From Castor canadensis (taxonomy: Eukaryota; Chordata; Mammalia; Rodentia; Castoridae), in contig NC_133387.1 of the NCBI RefSeq assembly GCF_047511655.1, positions 24,174,353 through 24,238,352 on the forward strand: 64,000 bases of DNA, written 5' to 3'. A program made the position numbers and the translations under genes. Below, piece after piece: positions 43,833 to 56,474 of the stretch. Below the pieces are notes generated by a model. The model did not search any database, was not told the origin of the DNA, and saw nothing but the letters and a program-made list of their open reading frames with translations. The stretch's first letter is position 1. The number at the start of each line of letters is the position of its first letter.

Positions 43833-45505
43833 AAGACCAGTGGAACAGAATAGAGGACCCAGATAGGAAGCCACACAACTATAACCAACTTGTCTTTGAC
43901 AAAGGTGCTAAAAATATATGATGGAGAAAAGACAGCCTCTTCAACAAAAACTGTTGGGAAAACTGGTTAGCAGTCTGCAAAAAACTGAAACTAGATCCAT
44001 ATATATCACCCTATACCAATATTAACTCAAAATGAATCAAGGATCTTAATATCAGACCCCAAACTCTAAAGTTGGTACAGGAAAGAGTAGGAAATACTCT
44101 GGAATTAATAGGTATAGGCAAGAACTTTCTCAATGGAACCCCAGCAGCACAGCAACTAGGAGATAGCATAGATAAATGGGACTTCATAAAACTAAAAAGC
44201 TTCTGCTCAACAAAAGAAATGGTTTCTAAACTGAACAGACCACCCACAGAGTGGGAGAAAATATTTGCCAGCTATACATCAGACAAAGGACTGATAACCA
44301 GAATATATAGGGAACTTAAAAAACTAAATTCTCCCAAAATTAATGAGCCAATAAAGAAATGGGCAAGTGAACTAAACAGAACTTTCTCAAAAGAAGAAAT
44401 TCAAATGGCCAAAAAACACATGAAAAAATGCTCACCATCTCTAGCAACAAAGGAAATGCAAATTAAAACCACGCTAAGATTCCACCTCACCCTGTTAGAA
44501 TAGCCATCATTAGCAACACCACTAAAAACAGGTGTTGGTGAGGATGGGTGGGAGGGTGCGGAAGGAACCCTCCTACACTGCTGGTGGGAATGTAAACTAG
44601 TACAACCACTCTGGAAAAAAATTTGGAGGCTACTTAAAAAGCTAAACATAGATCTACCATATGATCCAGCAATACTGCTCTTGCAGATATACCCAAAAGA
44701 ATGTGACACTGCTTACTCCAGAGGCACCTGCACACCCAGGTTTATTGCAGCACTATTCACAATAGCCAAGTTATGGAAACAGTCAAGATGCCCCACTACT
44801 GAGAAATGGATTAAGAAAATGGAATTTTATGCAGTCATGAAAAATGAAATGTTATCATTCGCTGGTAAATGGATGGAATTGGAGAACATCATTCTGAGTG
44901 AGGTTAGCCTGGCCCAAAAGACCAAAAATCGTATGTTCTCCCTCATATGTGGACATTAGATCAAGGGCAAACACAGCAAGGGGATTGGACTTTGATCACA
45001 TGATAAAGCGAGAGCACACAAGGGAGGTATGAGGATAGGTAAGACACCTAAAAAACTAGATAGCATTTGTTGCCCTCAACGCAGAGAAACTAAAGCAGAT
45101 ACTTTAAAGCAACTGAGGCTAATAGGAGAAGGGGACCAGGAACTAGAGAAAAGGTTAGTTCAAGAAGAATTAACTTAGAAGGTAACACACATGCACAGGA
45201 AAGCAATGCAAGTCAACTCCCTGTATAGCTATCCTTATCTCAACTAGCAAAAACCCTTGTTCCTTCCTATTATTGCTTATACTCTCTCTACAACAAAATT
45301 AGAGATGGGGCAAAATAGTTTCTGCCTGGTAGCGAGGGGGTGGGGGACGAGAGAGGGGGTGGGGGGTAAGGGAGGGGGTGGGGGAAGAGGGGAGAAATGA
45401 CCCAAACATTGTATGCACATATGAATAAAATAAAAATTAAAAAAAAAAAAAAAGAACCAGGCAGAGGTGGGCAGTGCTTAAGAAAAAAATAATAATAAAA
45501 AAAAA
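43833..45505 (+). mobile_element. Inner L1: 5'-truncated ORF2 end and 3' UTR
   Basis: It is the opposite orientation to the L1 it sits in. Open pieces (44072-44503 and 44681-44959) match the ORF2 C-terminal region seen in the copy at 30378, interrupted by a frame break near 44540. An 18-base deletion relative to that copy (near 44820) removes MWYLYT. The 3' UTR has an expanded G-rich block (45335-45395). Target duplication TAAAGTCCGCATGT flanks it at 43819-43832 and 45506-45519. Confidence 0.9.
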
Positions 45506-45534
45506 TAAAGTCCGCATGTGAAAGATAATCTTTA

Positions 45535-45997
45535 CAAAATGCTTGCCTGTGCTTGTCCATAAGGCAAGCATTCTCTAAATAATATCTAATGTCAATGTCA
45601 CTTTTCTTGCTATTTTAAAATTTAGCCTCCTGGCTCACCCAAAACATACCACCCAGTCTGGAGAACAGGTTCTGAGTTTGAGACTGCCTACCCTGCATCC
45701 CACATTCTCAGCTCCCCAGTCCCCCACATTTCTGAGAATACCTCCTATGTGTATACTTTTGTCACTGCAGTCCATCCAGTTTCCCTACCTCCTAGGTCCT
45801 GATAAGAATCATGATACTTGATAGAGCTCTTTATTGTCACAGATGTCAGTTCTGAAACATCTGAAACACAGATGTCAGGCAAGAATCCCTTGTCTTCCCA
45901 TCCCTCAAGTCAGCCACCCAAACAGGTGACAGGCTTCAACCATAAAAATCTGAGAAGACCTAATTTATTCCATCCAGCAAGGAGGGATGAAAGCAAG
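45535..45997. other. Intergenic, no recognised feature
   Basis: Unique-looking, no gene. Confidence 0.35.
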
Positions 45998-45999
45998 AA

Positions 46000-46318
46000 G
46001 GGTCAGGCCTGGTGGTTCTCCTTGGTAATCCTAGCTACTTGGGAAGTAGAGATTGGGAGGATTGCAGTTGGAGGCCAACCCAGGCAAAACGTTTGAGCCA
46101 CCCCATTTCATCTAATAGCTGGACATGGTGGTGCACGCCTGTCACTCTAGCCAAACTGGGAAGCATCAGTCGGAGGTGGAAGTCCAGGAATAAAACAAGA
46201 CTCTATCTCAAAAATAACTAATGCAAAAGGGCTGACAGAGTGGTGGAGCACATGCCTAGCAAGCACGAGGGCCTGAGTTTTGCTCCTAGTACTGCCAAAA
46301 AAAAAAAAAAAAAAAGGA
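46000..46318 (+). repeat. Composite SINEs with A tail
   Basis: A diverged B1-like left half (46000-46110), a second B1-like part (46118-46215) and an ID-like half ending in an A run at 46296-46315. Confidence 0.7.
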
Positions 46319-46778
46319 ATGAAGAACCTGTCATGCAGTCCTGGGGCCCCAACCAGAGAACCCACATTGGGCTTTGCACAAAGGCAACATCCAGCCATGG
46401 CCAGTATTTCAGCCTAGTTTCATGAGCCCTCTCCTGTCTTACCTCTTTTGTATTCACTAATTCAACCCACTAGTGCACTTTTGCTTCTTCAACCATGTTT
46501 ATCTTATCCTTTTAAGGGCAACTTTCTCCCATGTTTAGTCTGTGCTTTTAGTTTTATGTTCTCACAGATTTTCTTGGTTAATTCCTTCATATTTATAAGA
46601 TTTATAGTTTTTCTCTCCCTCCTCACTCAATCAACGGATTCCCTCTTCCTGTAGGCAGCTATTTCCCACTCCACTCCCACTCTCACCGACACTCATCTCC
46701 TTTAGCCCCATGGATACAAACAGAAAAAGTAGCAGCCTTTGATATAACAACTGATTAACAGTGTTACTGGTTTAGCTA

Positions 46779-46858
46779 ATTTTTTTTTTCAGTATTGGGG
46801 GTTGAACTCAGGGCGTCACACTTGCTAAGCAGGCGCTTTACCACTTGAACCTTCTGTT
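46779..46858 (-). repeat. ID-like SINE half
   Basis: 'tattgggggttgaactcagg' and CTTTACCACTTGAACC. Confidence 0.8.
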
Positions 46859-46859
46859 A

Positions 46860-47485
46860 TTTGCTTATATTCTAGATCTACAAGCAAAATACTTGGGCAT
46901 GTGCCCTGTTTTCTGGAAAATGGCCATTGTCCTCCTTTTCCCATAGACCCTGGTGAGGTTGTATCTACTTGGACATCATTTATGAATGTGTGTGAGGTAG
47001 TGATTACCTGGAATGCAGGATCTGCCCTTTTGAAAGATTAATGATTAAGATCATAGTAATTAAAGCCTAAATGTTAAAGCCACAAGATATGGGTCTAAAT
47101 TCTGCTTCTGCAACTTTATATTTTGAATATGTTTGCTTATTTTTGTTTGTGAAAGTACGAGTTAGATAAATTAAGCTCTTAATCCTATCAAGGTGGAAAT
47201 ATCAGAATTAGTCCTTCAGTTATGGATACTGGCCCCTGTGCTAATTCCTCTGCCTTTGTTTCCCTGGCTCCTCCCCTTTTCCTTTATGGCTTCCTTTGTG
47301 TATTGATTCAACTATGTTATCTGCTATGTGTTCTAGCACTGTTCTAGATGTCCCTCTCTTCTGGGATCTGGGTCTTGTTTTATATCCCAAATGGGGTCCT
47401 ACCATCAAGCTGGAGAATGATCTCTAGAATGGCCTCCCATTATACCTAGGCCTGCTTGAATTCCTTACAGACCCCAGGCCTGTAA
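46860..47485. other. Intergenic, no recognised feature
   Basis: No gene or confident repeat. Two inverted copies of AATTCCTTACAG-type sequence lie near 47458-47490. Confidence 0.35.
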
Positions 47486-47489
47486 GGAA

Positions 47490-47957
47490 TTCAACCTGAA
47501 AACCTGGCCCCAGCCATATCTGGATTTCAGCTAACTTGTGATAAAGGATCTTTCTTTGACCAAACATTAGTCAGGCTCCTCTAAGTTCTGTTCTAACTAG
47601 GCTTCAACTTGGTCCTGTCTTTGGCCTGCCCAGTAGAGTTTTAGCAAGAATCCTGCTAAGTAAGTTTAGCAAGTCCCCCAACCTTTGGTATCTGATCCCC
47701 TACATTTGGTACTTAAGTCCTTGGCCTTCCTTTAGTAAGAATCCTATTAGGTCAGTTTGGCAGGAATCCCCCATCCTTGAAATCTCCTTTTCCTAATTTT
47801 CTATCCACTGATCCTTTCTCATTCTTCTCCTTGGTTATAAATTTCTGCTTGTCCTTATTGAAGTAGGAGTTGAACTCAGTATATCTCCCCTGTTGACCTC
47901 TATTGCAATAGTTCTTTAATAAAGTCTTCTTCTGCATTTCAACAAGTATCAGAAAAA
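47490..47957 (+). mobile_element. Likely solitary endogenous retrovirus LTR
   Basis: It has CT-rich blocks with repeated AGTAAG.ATCCT segments, a TATA-like GGTTATAAATTTC (near 47832) and a poly-A signal in TTTAATAAAGTC (near 47918). A retroviral-type end 'tctgcatttcaacaagtatc' follows. No internal genes. Confidence 0.55.
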
Positions 47958-48237
47958 AATTTTAACAGTTGCCATTCCGAGAAAACAACTGTGGACAGCC
48001 CATGGCAAAGCTACCCTGCTGGGTCATCTGCCTCCTTTCCCTGGTCCACTCTAGTGATCAGGCCTTTGTCCCAGGCCCTTGAGCTCCTCTTCTTCAATAG
48101 TCCTTAGCAGGCACATGTAGCAAGACAACTCTGGTAGAGTCACTTGAAAATATAAACCTTGAGAGAATGGGACAATTTTATTTCAACCAACTTCATCTAG
48201 TTAATTCGGTCAGTAAGATCATCAAAACGTATGAATA

Positions 48238-48334
48238 GGGGGGCTCGCGGAGTGGCTCAAGTGGTAAGAGTGCCTGCCTAGGAAGTATAAAGCCCTGAGT
48301 TCAAACCCCAGTACCACCAAAAAAAAAAAAAATG
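48238..48334 (+). repeat. ID-like SINE half
   Basis: GGAGTGGCTCAAGTGGTAAG and GAGTTCAAACCCCAGTACC, with an A tail. Confidence 0.85.
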
Positions 48335-48605
48335 TATGAATAAATGTAAATGGTTTCTCAACATAAATATATTTTCAAAGAGCTTCCTCATTTGTATTAT
48401 AGACATAAACAAAATACATACACTCAAGGCATGAAATATCTGTCCTGTGCTCTTTTGAATAAAAAAAAATCATAGTGATGCAGGTCTTCAATGTTCCAAT
48501 GGTGCCATAAACAAATTTGCTGGCCTTTCTTTGAATAAATAGTTGTCTGAAATTTTACCTCTTGGTAAAATTTACTTTCAAGTATGTTTTTGTTAGCAGA
48601 GAGGC

Positions 48606-48611
48606 TTTATT
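48606..48611 (-). terminator. Poly-A signal of SSMEM1 (AATAAA)
   Basis: AATAAA on the minus strand about 90 bases after the stop codon at 48702. Confidence 0.55.
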
Positions 48612-48701
48612 ATAAAAGTCTCCTTACCCAGGACTCTGGTGATTTTTCATGTTTTACTCATCTCTTTCATTTGGCTTCAAGTAAGTTAAGAATGACAAAA
48701 T

Positions 48702-49198
48702 TCAAAATTTACTAAATTTTGTGTTAATGTCAGGTATAGAATTTTCATCTTGAGTATCTCCCTTCACAGAGGCTGTTCCTGAAGGGCTTTGTAGGAAATG
48801 TCGTACCAACCATTCATTGGTTCTCATGGCTTTACAGTGGAGGCAGAGCCTTTCCCTTATTTGGTAATTTCCCAGATTCCTTTGCCTCTGAGCTGTTTTT
48901 CTCTTCTGAATACTGGCTGGTGATGGATGATGTTCACTTTCACTCTCCTTCCAGGAGGAGGCTCCTGAGTTAGATTCTTCACTGTCACATTCAGTAGTAT
49001 CACTGTCATGTTGGATCTGATTCACCTGGTAGAACTGAGAATGGTGCTTGGCTCGTCTTTGTTCAAGATAGGCATTGACCAAGGCCACTTCTGAACTGGT
49101 TACAGGGGAAAGTTGACTCTGCTTAGGTTTCTTCATCATTTGTGAAGAGTCCCAGGGGCTATCTTTACTTTGCCGCTTATTGGAAGTTTCTTTGCTTG
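48702..49198 (-). CDS. SSMEM1: SSMEM1 exon 3 (last, to stop)
   Basis: It encodes residues 80-244: a basic stretch (SKETSNKRQSK, MMKKPKQSQ), the acidic/Ser cluster, and a Cys-containing RLCLHCKAMRTNEWL segment. The acceptor is GTTAG at 49203-49199. Confidence 0.93.
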
Positions 49199-52100
49199 CT
49201 AACCAACAAAACAAATGGACAAGTTAGGCACACCATTGGTTACTGTAACTTCATATTACTAAAGGAAACCCACAGCATATGTGGGCTCACTCTTTTATTT
49301 TTTTTAAGTGTTATTTTACTTTTTAGTTAGAATACATTGATAGGTAGGGGGTTTCATTATGCTGTCTTCATATTGGGCTCACTCTTAGTGACCAGTTGCC
49401 ATGTCAACACTTTTCTCCAGTCATTTGCAAAGGCTGGCAACTGACTGCATTTTCTAGTACCATACCTCATCTCCTAAAGACTAGAGGGGTCACACAGACA
49501 CTTCCCTGGAATATAAGATCAAAGAGAAAGGTCTCCAAACCTTTCCAGAGAAGAACACTTTTTTCCTATGCCATGAAGTCTCAAAGATTCAAGTGTGCAT
49601 ATGAATGTGATTTGGGTAGTAAGAACTAAAAAGGAGGACAGAGCATGGTGGTTCAAGCCTCTAATCCCAGCTACTAAAGAAGCAAAGTAGGAGGATCATG
49701 GTCCAAAGCAGCCCCTGGGAAAAATATGAGGCCCTATCTAATAAATAACTAATGCAAAAAAGACTGGGGGAGTGGCTCAAGTCATAGAATACTTGCCTAT
49801 CAAGTTCAAGGCCCCTGAGCTCAAAATCACAAAAAGAAAAAGAACTAAGAAGGATCTTTTCTTTATTTAATGGTATGCTAGAGTTGGCTTGTACCAGATC
49901 ACAAGAGGTGATGCACTTTCAGGATTTTTTTTGTTGTTTTCAGTTGTGGTGATTGAACTCAGGGCCTTGTGCTTGCTAAGCAGGCATTGTACCAATTGAG
50001 CCACACTCCAACCCCATTTGCAGGGATTTTGTGAGGTGGTTAAACATAGTCATTACTAAAAATTATGCAAACTTAGAACTAAATCAATCTACTTTTTAAA
50101 AGGTAATAATCACTTGATAGGTATCACTTTCTAATTATCTTACTACAGTTTATTATGCTGCTTGCTCTTGAAGCTATTTATATCTGTTGTATCTGGATAT
50201 TGGAAATACTGTAAATGGCAAAGCATGTGCCACTGAACACCTCTCCCCAGCTGCATGTTCAGTGACATCATGTCAGTAGCTTGAAACCAGCTTTGACGGG
50301 AATATTAATATCCTGAAAATCGGAAAATGCTAAAGATCAAGGCTTCTATTGATTGCTGAGGCTTAACAAAGTGATGGACAACATATTACTAGTGCTCATT
50401 TCACTGTCATACCTGTAGCTACTACATTGTAAGTAGCATGTCAAAATGAAGAAATATTCTTCCAACATTCTAAAGCTATCATCCATTTCAGCAAAGAAGT
50501 CACTTACAACCAAGTTAAGTTCCAACATACGTATTTTATTTCACTTTCATCTTACTCATTAACTTTGAGGGAAATAATATGCATGCTGAAACTACATTTG
50601 TTCATTACTGCAGCCATGGGATGTCTCAAGACGCAAGAGTCTGGCAAGAACCAAGAAGAGCGTTTTTGTGCAATCAGTTGTCTACACAGAATTACCATAA
50701 AGAGTATTGCATGTGTCATTATTTATAAATTGTGATAGACATCTTTTATATCAAGAAGATTCTTAATAAACTTACATATACACACAAACATGCACATTTT
50801 TAAGAGCCAGTTGTTAAACATTCACCAGCATAGCACAGCTTCAAAAAGATGTCAGATACTGTAGCTCACTTTCCCATCATGGCTAACAGTGAAAACGTAT
50901 AAAGGACAAGCTATCTGGAAGGAGTGCTGAGGAATTTAGAGAGCCTGAGCTCTCTGGATCAGTCATTCATAGCTTCTGGTGGCTCTGCTAAAGCAGCTGG
51001 GCTTTTGCTTCTGCCTAAGGGAGGAGAAGAGCAAGGAGCTCACACAGTGGGCCTCTGGTAGTGTGGAGAAGCTTTACAATGCTCTCGGCTATTCACCTCT
51101 GCACACTAAGCACATATTTCTCTTATCATAGTCCAATTCCAAGTACACACTGGCTCTCACCTTTATTTACTGAAGCACTCGTCCCACTGTCTTCATCCCT
51201 TTTATTCTCAGACATCTGTTTCAGAAATACAGATTAGTAAGAGAGATCTCAGTTAGTTGCTTTTCACTAATATTTACTTGTTAAGAAGCACTATTGCTCA
51301 AGGCCCTTTCATATCTAATTTTAAACATGCAGCACAGTTAAATAAGTACTTATTGAGTTCCTGTTATTGTGATCCTACTTCTGCTGCCAGTTCAGAAGAT
51401 CATGCTTTGACACAACAATCTACCAAAATGTGGTCCGAGCCAAATGGAACAAAGACAGGAAAGAAAATAATATTGATGAGGAGCTGTAGCTTGTAAAGTT
51501 TTCCCTTATCTCCATTTATATTACAGAGAAATTTCATTTAAAAACGTATGATAGTACTTAGTTTAAATTTTTTTTTTAAAGCCAGGGGTGATTGCTCACG
51601 TCTTCAAACCCATCACTCAGGAGGCTGAGGCAAGATGACCTCGAGTTCAAGACCAGCCTATGCTACACAGAGAGATGTTTGATCAGGCTGTGACACTGAC
51701 AGTTCTTTAAATAAGTTGTCTGATATAAGACACTTAAATATACAGAGATTTTTACCTGAATTCACGGACTTATCTCCTTAATCTTTTAGAAAGGTTCCTT
51801 CAAAATGCAAAAATAACATATCTGTGAATATGTCACTCGGAAGAAATGGATTTCTTTGAATAGTTCCAATTCCAAATATTCTGCCCCAGTATCCACAAAT
51901 ATATTTATCCCATTTTTCATATTAGTATCACATTTTCTGAGGCTGAAAATGATTTTGCACAAAAATACAAATATTAAGCAACTGTTTCAGAATGTATCAA
52001 AAAATTTAGAAGTACTCAATACATCTTTTTTGTTTGTTTTAGAGACAGAGTACTTCTATGTAGCCCAGGCTGGCCTTGAACTCTAGATCCTGTTGCCTTA

Positions 52101-55100
52101 GCCTCCTGAATTCAGGGATTGCAGGACTGTACCTCCACACCCAGCTGTTATTAATACCACATTTAGGGAATCTATCACCAGGAAATAATCCCCAAAAGAG
52201 AGAAAGCTTTGTAAACACACATATTCATCATAATGTAATTAGAATAATATAAAATTCAAAATTCAAAAGTAGACAATGGTTAATTAAATTACAATTATAT
52301 ATCGTTTTAAAAATTATTATAATTAAAGTATGTGATGGCATGATGAAAAATATTTCAATACTGGACTAAAAATCAAGATGGAAATGTATATATAATAGTA
52401 GATCCCACATTAGTTTAAAACTTGAAAAGAAAAAAAGACTTTTAGGATATTTATGTAAATGACAGCAATGGTTGATTTTAAGTGGTGGGACAGTATTGAT
52501 TTTTTTCATACTATTTTCTTCAAATTGTCTACAATTAAGGAAAAAAATTAATTTATGTAAAAAGTCAAACTTCCTGTGGGTTGAAGTATGCTGTTTTTGG
52601 ACATTTATAGCTGCAACCCAAGGTCCCTGGCCCATTGCTTTCTTCCTGTCTCTAACAAGGCACTTCTTCTACTTTTTGGATGACAAAAACCATTCTCTGA
52701 AAATCTTGAGTGGATTTCTCTTTAAGATATCTTTAAAAAGCTGGGCATCAGTGGCTCACACCTGTAATTCTAGCTACTTGGGAGGCAGAGATCAGGAGGA
52801 TTGCAGTTTGAAGCCAGCCCGGGCAAACAGTTTGTGAGTCCCTATCTCAGAAAAACCCACTGCAAAAAAGGGCTGGTGGAGTGGCTCAAGATGTAGGCTC
52901 TGAGTTCAAACTCCAGTACCAAAAAAAAAAAAAAAAAAAACTTAAAAAAATGTTTTGGAGCTTCATAAATATTTTATAGAGAAAATTATTAAAAGATTGA
53001 AGTTTATAAACCTAAAAGTCAATAGGAGTTGGCTATGTCAACATGGTCTGGAGTGATTTGCATTTCACTTTGTCTTCTTTCCTATAACCTTCTCATTTTC
53101 TACAATGTATACAATAGAAAGGGAAGGTGTTTAAAAACACTTACTATATTTATATCATTTCCATACAAAGCTTCCACATTTGATGTCAAATCAGAATATA
53201 ACCACAAAATCAAAAGAAAGATTTTTGCATCAAGCTAAGTGGAATCATATGAATTGTGGTTAAAAAAAGCATTTTATTAACTGTCTTTGTGTGTGACTTA
53301 GTGAGTGAAAACAGCAGCAGTGCCTGCCCTAAGGGGCAGAGTAGAAAATGTGGGCGATGCTCTGCCACTCACCAACTTTGTGATCTTAACCAAACTACTT
53401 AACATCTCCTCAGCTCAGTTTCCACATATGTAAAATAAAGATTTCAGACTAATTTTGTCCAGAAAAATACCAGCACTAGCAATCTGAATAAACACTGAAA
53501 AAACAGATAAACTAAACTGTATTTATACTTTCTGTAAGCAAAATGGTAAATACATCTTAAAGAGTTGCGAATCCAGAGGAAATTGGCTTGCATCTTGTTG
53601 AGGTAATTACCACCACATTGCCATCACGCTTTCACCATTGCTTCAAGGTTTGTAAATGAAGACTCAGAGTTTAGCAGAGAAAATGAAGGGAGTTCAAAGT
53701 GAAGGGAAAATTCCATCCTCCTTGACTAGCTCTCCTATGGTTCTCAGATTTCAAATCTGGGACCCTTCAGAAGAAGCAGTCCAACCAACTGTAGCTGCCA
53801 CGAGGGTACAAAGTGAAAGAGGAAACCTCTAAGATAATTAAGGTTTTAATCAACACTGACTAGATTTAATTCACATTTCAAACTGTGCTTTGAAGTAAAC
53901 AAGTAATATGGCAGGAAATCTGAGTCTATTCCCCCCATGTCACTCTGTCACTAACCACTTGTGTGACATTGTACAAATCACTTAATTTCCTTGGGCATTA
54001 TCAATTTTAAAAAAGGCAGGGTGGATATCTTACTTGTCTACAAACAGGAGGCTGGACCACATACTCTCTTGAGGGCTCTCAATCCAAAGAGCTGATGCAA
54101 GCAAGAGAGCAGAGCAATAGCTTAAGACCTCTTAAGTGATCTTCATGATGAAATTGCCAGTGATCAATTTCAATTTTTTTCTTAATTTTCTAAAGTAGTT
54201 TTTCCTGCCAGACCAAATTCAATATACTTAGCTAGGGAGTCTAAAACACACATAAGCTATGGCTGTTCTAATTCTTCTTTTGGCAAAGTATTTACCTTAA
54301 GAAGCATTTAGACTTTAGATGAAACTGCTTGGCCAGGAGGTGGTAGAGGGGAGAATCTTTGATTATTATAATGGAATCCAGCGGCAAAGACATAACGAAC
54401 CTTCCCCTCTCCATCCAGAGCTGATACAGCACTCAGTTTAGTTGGCCATTGCCAGCCCAGGGCTCTGGATGTAATGCCAAATGATGGTGGTTTGATTAAT
54501 CACCAGCCTGGAATTAATGGGCAGCAAGGATTCCATGTCAGCAATTTATAAGAACTTGGTTACTCATATGTTGAGGCACCATGGTCCTGATAAAGTAGGC
54601 TATGCCATTCCTGAGAAGATGGCATTTTCTTCTGCTAGTAAGTGACCATGAGTGTTGCCTTTCATTCTGTTTAGTTTAGTTCTGCATCTTATTCTATACA
54701 GAAAAATCTATCCTAGTCTATTGCCTCATTCTAAAAGCCCCCAAATCCTACATTTGTCCTATCAATATCATAAACTTTTATATTGTTGATTAGGATTACA
54801 TGGCTACAAGAGGAATTTGAAAGTCATTAACCAGTAGGGAAGTTTATCTCACATTATTTAGCAACCTAAATGTCTCGAAATTGCAAAATTTTTATGGTAC
54901 AACCACAAGACAGAAAATTATGTAATCAAAAGTGCTTCTGTGTGAATATAACTTGGGGACAGGTTCACAGTATATTATTAAGTTTAAAAGGCAGGATATG
55001 AAAATATACACAATATAATGCTAATCATGTAAGAGCAAAGATAAAGATACACTGGAACAGACAAAAAGAAAAAAATAACCTAGAAGGATGTCCTCCAAAA

Positions 55101-55509
55101 TGTTAACAGTGGTTAGCTCTGAAATATAATTACAGTAGTCTTAAGTGTTCTTCTTTATCCTTTTTGATATTCTTGGATTCTCTGGAATGATGCAATCCAA
55201 GTTTCATTATAATTAAAACTGCAAAACAAACTTTTAAAAGTACTTTTTATCAAAGTAAAGTGAATTTATGAAAAAGTCTCCTAGTATACATTAAGATAAT
55301 AGTTAAAATGAAAAAGGATATCCTACCCAGACAGAAGCCCGAGAGAAGAACATCAGGACCAATATAATGACAAAATACCAAAGCAGGAAGCTCCCTACTG
55401 CCCCACAGGAGTCATCCTTCTGGCATTCATAATCCTGACTTGGAATGCTAAAACTTAATGGTATGGGGGTAGGCTCTACCCCCCAAAATAAAGAAAAAAG
55501 GTCTCCCAT
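48702..55509 (-). CDS. SSMEM1: Serine-rich single-pass membrane protein 1, complete gene (3 coding exons)
   Basis: A small membrane protein expressed mainly in testis in mammals; its molecular role is not well defined. The exons (minus, 5' to 3') are 55327-55509, 51161-51215 and 48702-49198. They join in frame to 735 bases, 244 residues, the same length as I recall for the human protein. A short N-terminal stretch (MGDLFSLFWGVEPTPIPL) is followed by one membrane segment at about residues 39-56 (FLLWYFVIILVLMFF). The rest is hydrophilic and rich in Ser and Glu (SDTTECDSEESNSGASSWK), ending DINTKFSKF. There is no signal peptide, so the lone hydrophobic segment should be both signal and anchor. 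It lies between CPA2 and TMEM209, as in human. Confidence 0.93.
49636..49850 (+). repeat. Composite SINE
   Basis: CATGGTGGTTCAAGCCTCTA through an ID-like half whose B box is degenerate, in SSMEM1 intron 2. Confidence 0.65.
49926..50016 (-). repeat. ID-like SINE half
   Basis: GGTGATTGAACTCAGGGCC and GTACCAATTGAGCCACAC. Confidence 0.8.
50020..51150. other. SSMEM1 intron 2, unique sequence
   Basis: No exon candidate or clear repeat. Confidence 0.4.
51161..51215 (-). CDS. SSMEM1: SSMEM1 exon 2
   Basis: It encodes residues 62-79 (MSENKRDEDSGTSASVNK) plus one base of Ala80. The acceptor is ACAG at 51219-51216 and the donor GTGAGA. Human has MSEDKKDEGSGTSTSV here. Confidence 0.9.
51583..51690 (+). 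repeat. B1 SINE, degenerate
   Basis: 'gccaggggtgattgctcacg' to CTACACAGAGAGATG. Confidence 0.7.
52028..52147 (-). repeat. B1 SINE
   Basis: Inverted: GTAGCCCAGGCTGGCCTTGA to CTCCACACCCAGC. Confidence 0.85.
52160..52560. other. SSMEM1 intron 1, possible old LINE relic
   Basis: A/T-rich sequence with TTAATTAAATTA and 'atttatgtaaatgacagcaa' blocks, like diverged L1M or HAL1 remains. Not assigned. Confidence 0.3.
52738..52940 (+). repeat. Composite B1-dID type SINE
   Basis: GCTGGGCATCAGTGGCTCAC through GAGTTCAAACTCCAGTACC and an A run; the right half's middle is deleted. Confidence 0.8.
53335..53460 (+). repeat. MIR SINE
   Basis: 'caccaactttgtgatcttaa' then 'ctcagtttccacatatgtaa'. Confidence 0.65.
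53925..54060 (+). repeat. MIR SINE
   Basis: 'ctaaccacttgtgtgacatt' then CACTTAATTTCCTTGGGC. Confidence 0.6.
54061..55300. other. SSMEM1 intron 1, no confident feature
   Basis: 54895-55230 may be an old LINE relic (A/T-rich, ends 'cattataattaaaactgc'). No exon. Confidence 0.35.
55327..55509 (-). CDS. SSMEM1: SSMEM1 exon 1 (coding part)
   Basis: It encodes residues 1-61. The start is the ATG at 55509 in the context ACCATCATGG, matching the human MGDLFSLFW start. The frame stays open upstream, but that part resembles 5' UTR. The donor is GTAGGA at 55326-55321, right after ASVW at the end of the membrane segment. Confidence 0.92.
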
Positions 55510-55885
55510 GATGGTTTCTTGCTTAGAAAATAAAACATGCTCAAACAGATGAAGGTGACTGGGAAGTATTTCTCTCCATGATCTATGACAACTTCCCTGG
55601 CAACCTATTATGACATACACTTAAGCAACTGTTACAAGAACGGATAAACACTTCCTGGATTTCTAAGATTTTAGAAGATTTACTCAAGTTATTTCTATAA
55701 AAGTTTATAGTACTTCCTACCCCATACTCAATATGGTTCATTCTGCCTCAGTCTTTTCTTCCTTGAAACTTGTATATATTTCCATACCTTTAAATCTTAA
55801 GTGTTTAAGGTATTGCTCATTTTTAATAAGTCTCTTCTCTATGTTTCATAGCATTGTAGATTAACACACACAATGCTAATGTATT

Positions 55886-56270
55886 ACAGACTGAACTTTG
55901 TTCCCCCAAATTCAAATGTTGAAGTCCCAACCAATTTACTGTCTTTGGAAATAGGGCCTTTAAAGAGGTAATGAAAGTTCAATCAGGTCACAAGGGTTAA
56001 GTCCTAATCCAATATAACTAGTGTCCTCATAAGAAAAGGAAAAAGGAAAAGACACCAAGGACTCACCAGTACAGAAAAAAAAGCCATAAGAGAACACAAG
56101 ATGAGAATGCTGCCTGCCAGAAGAAACCAACCCTGCTGATACCTTGGACTCCAAACTGTAAAAAGAAAAAACAAAAATATATTTGTTGTTTAAACTACCA
56201 TCTGTGATTTTGGGGATGGAAGGGGCACCCCGTGGTCTGTGATATTTTGTTATGGTAGCCGTAATACAGA
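55886..56270 (+). mobile_element. MaLR (MLT1-type) LTR
   Basis: It begins 'tattacagactgaactttgt' and continues through 'ttgaagtcccaaccaattta', AATAGGGCCTTTAAAGAGG and 'agaaaccaaccctgctgata'. It ends TTGTTTAAACTACC and TTTTGTTATGGTAGCC. This is the MLT1/MST LTR block order. It sits upstream of SSMEM1, between the two divergent genes. Confidence 0.75.
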
Positions 56271-56474
56271 ATGGCAACTATCAAATTTGGTTGGTCGTGT
56301 TCTTTTTTAAGCCTTGAATAAATTCACAGTAGCAAAGACATTACATTACGAGGAAGAAATATATACATACCCGTTAAGAATTACATCAAATGTACATATT
56401 GTTTTCAGAAAATAAACTGGGGGAGGTGGGAACCTGACACTCTAATTTTGGCTGTTCATTAAGATGAACCCTTT

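Noticed and set aside
55303-55620. Upstream start of the SSMEM1 first exon (105-codon open frame beginning MYVIIGC)
   Set aside because: The homologous protein begins MGDLFSLFW. The upstream residues look like translated 5' UTR.
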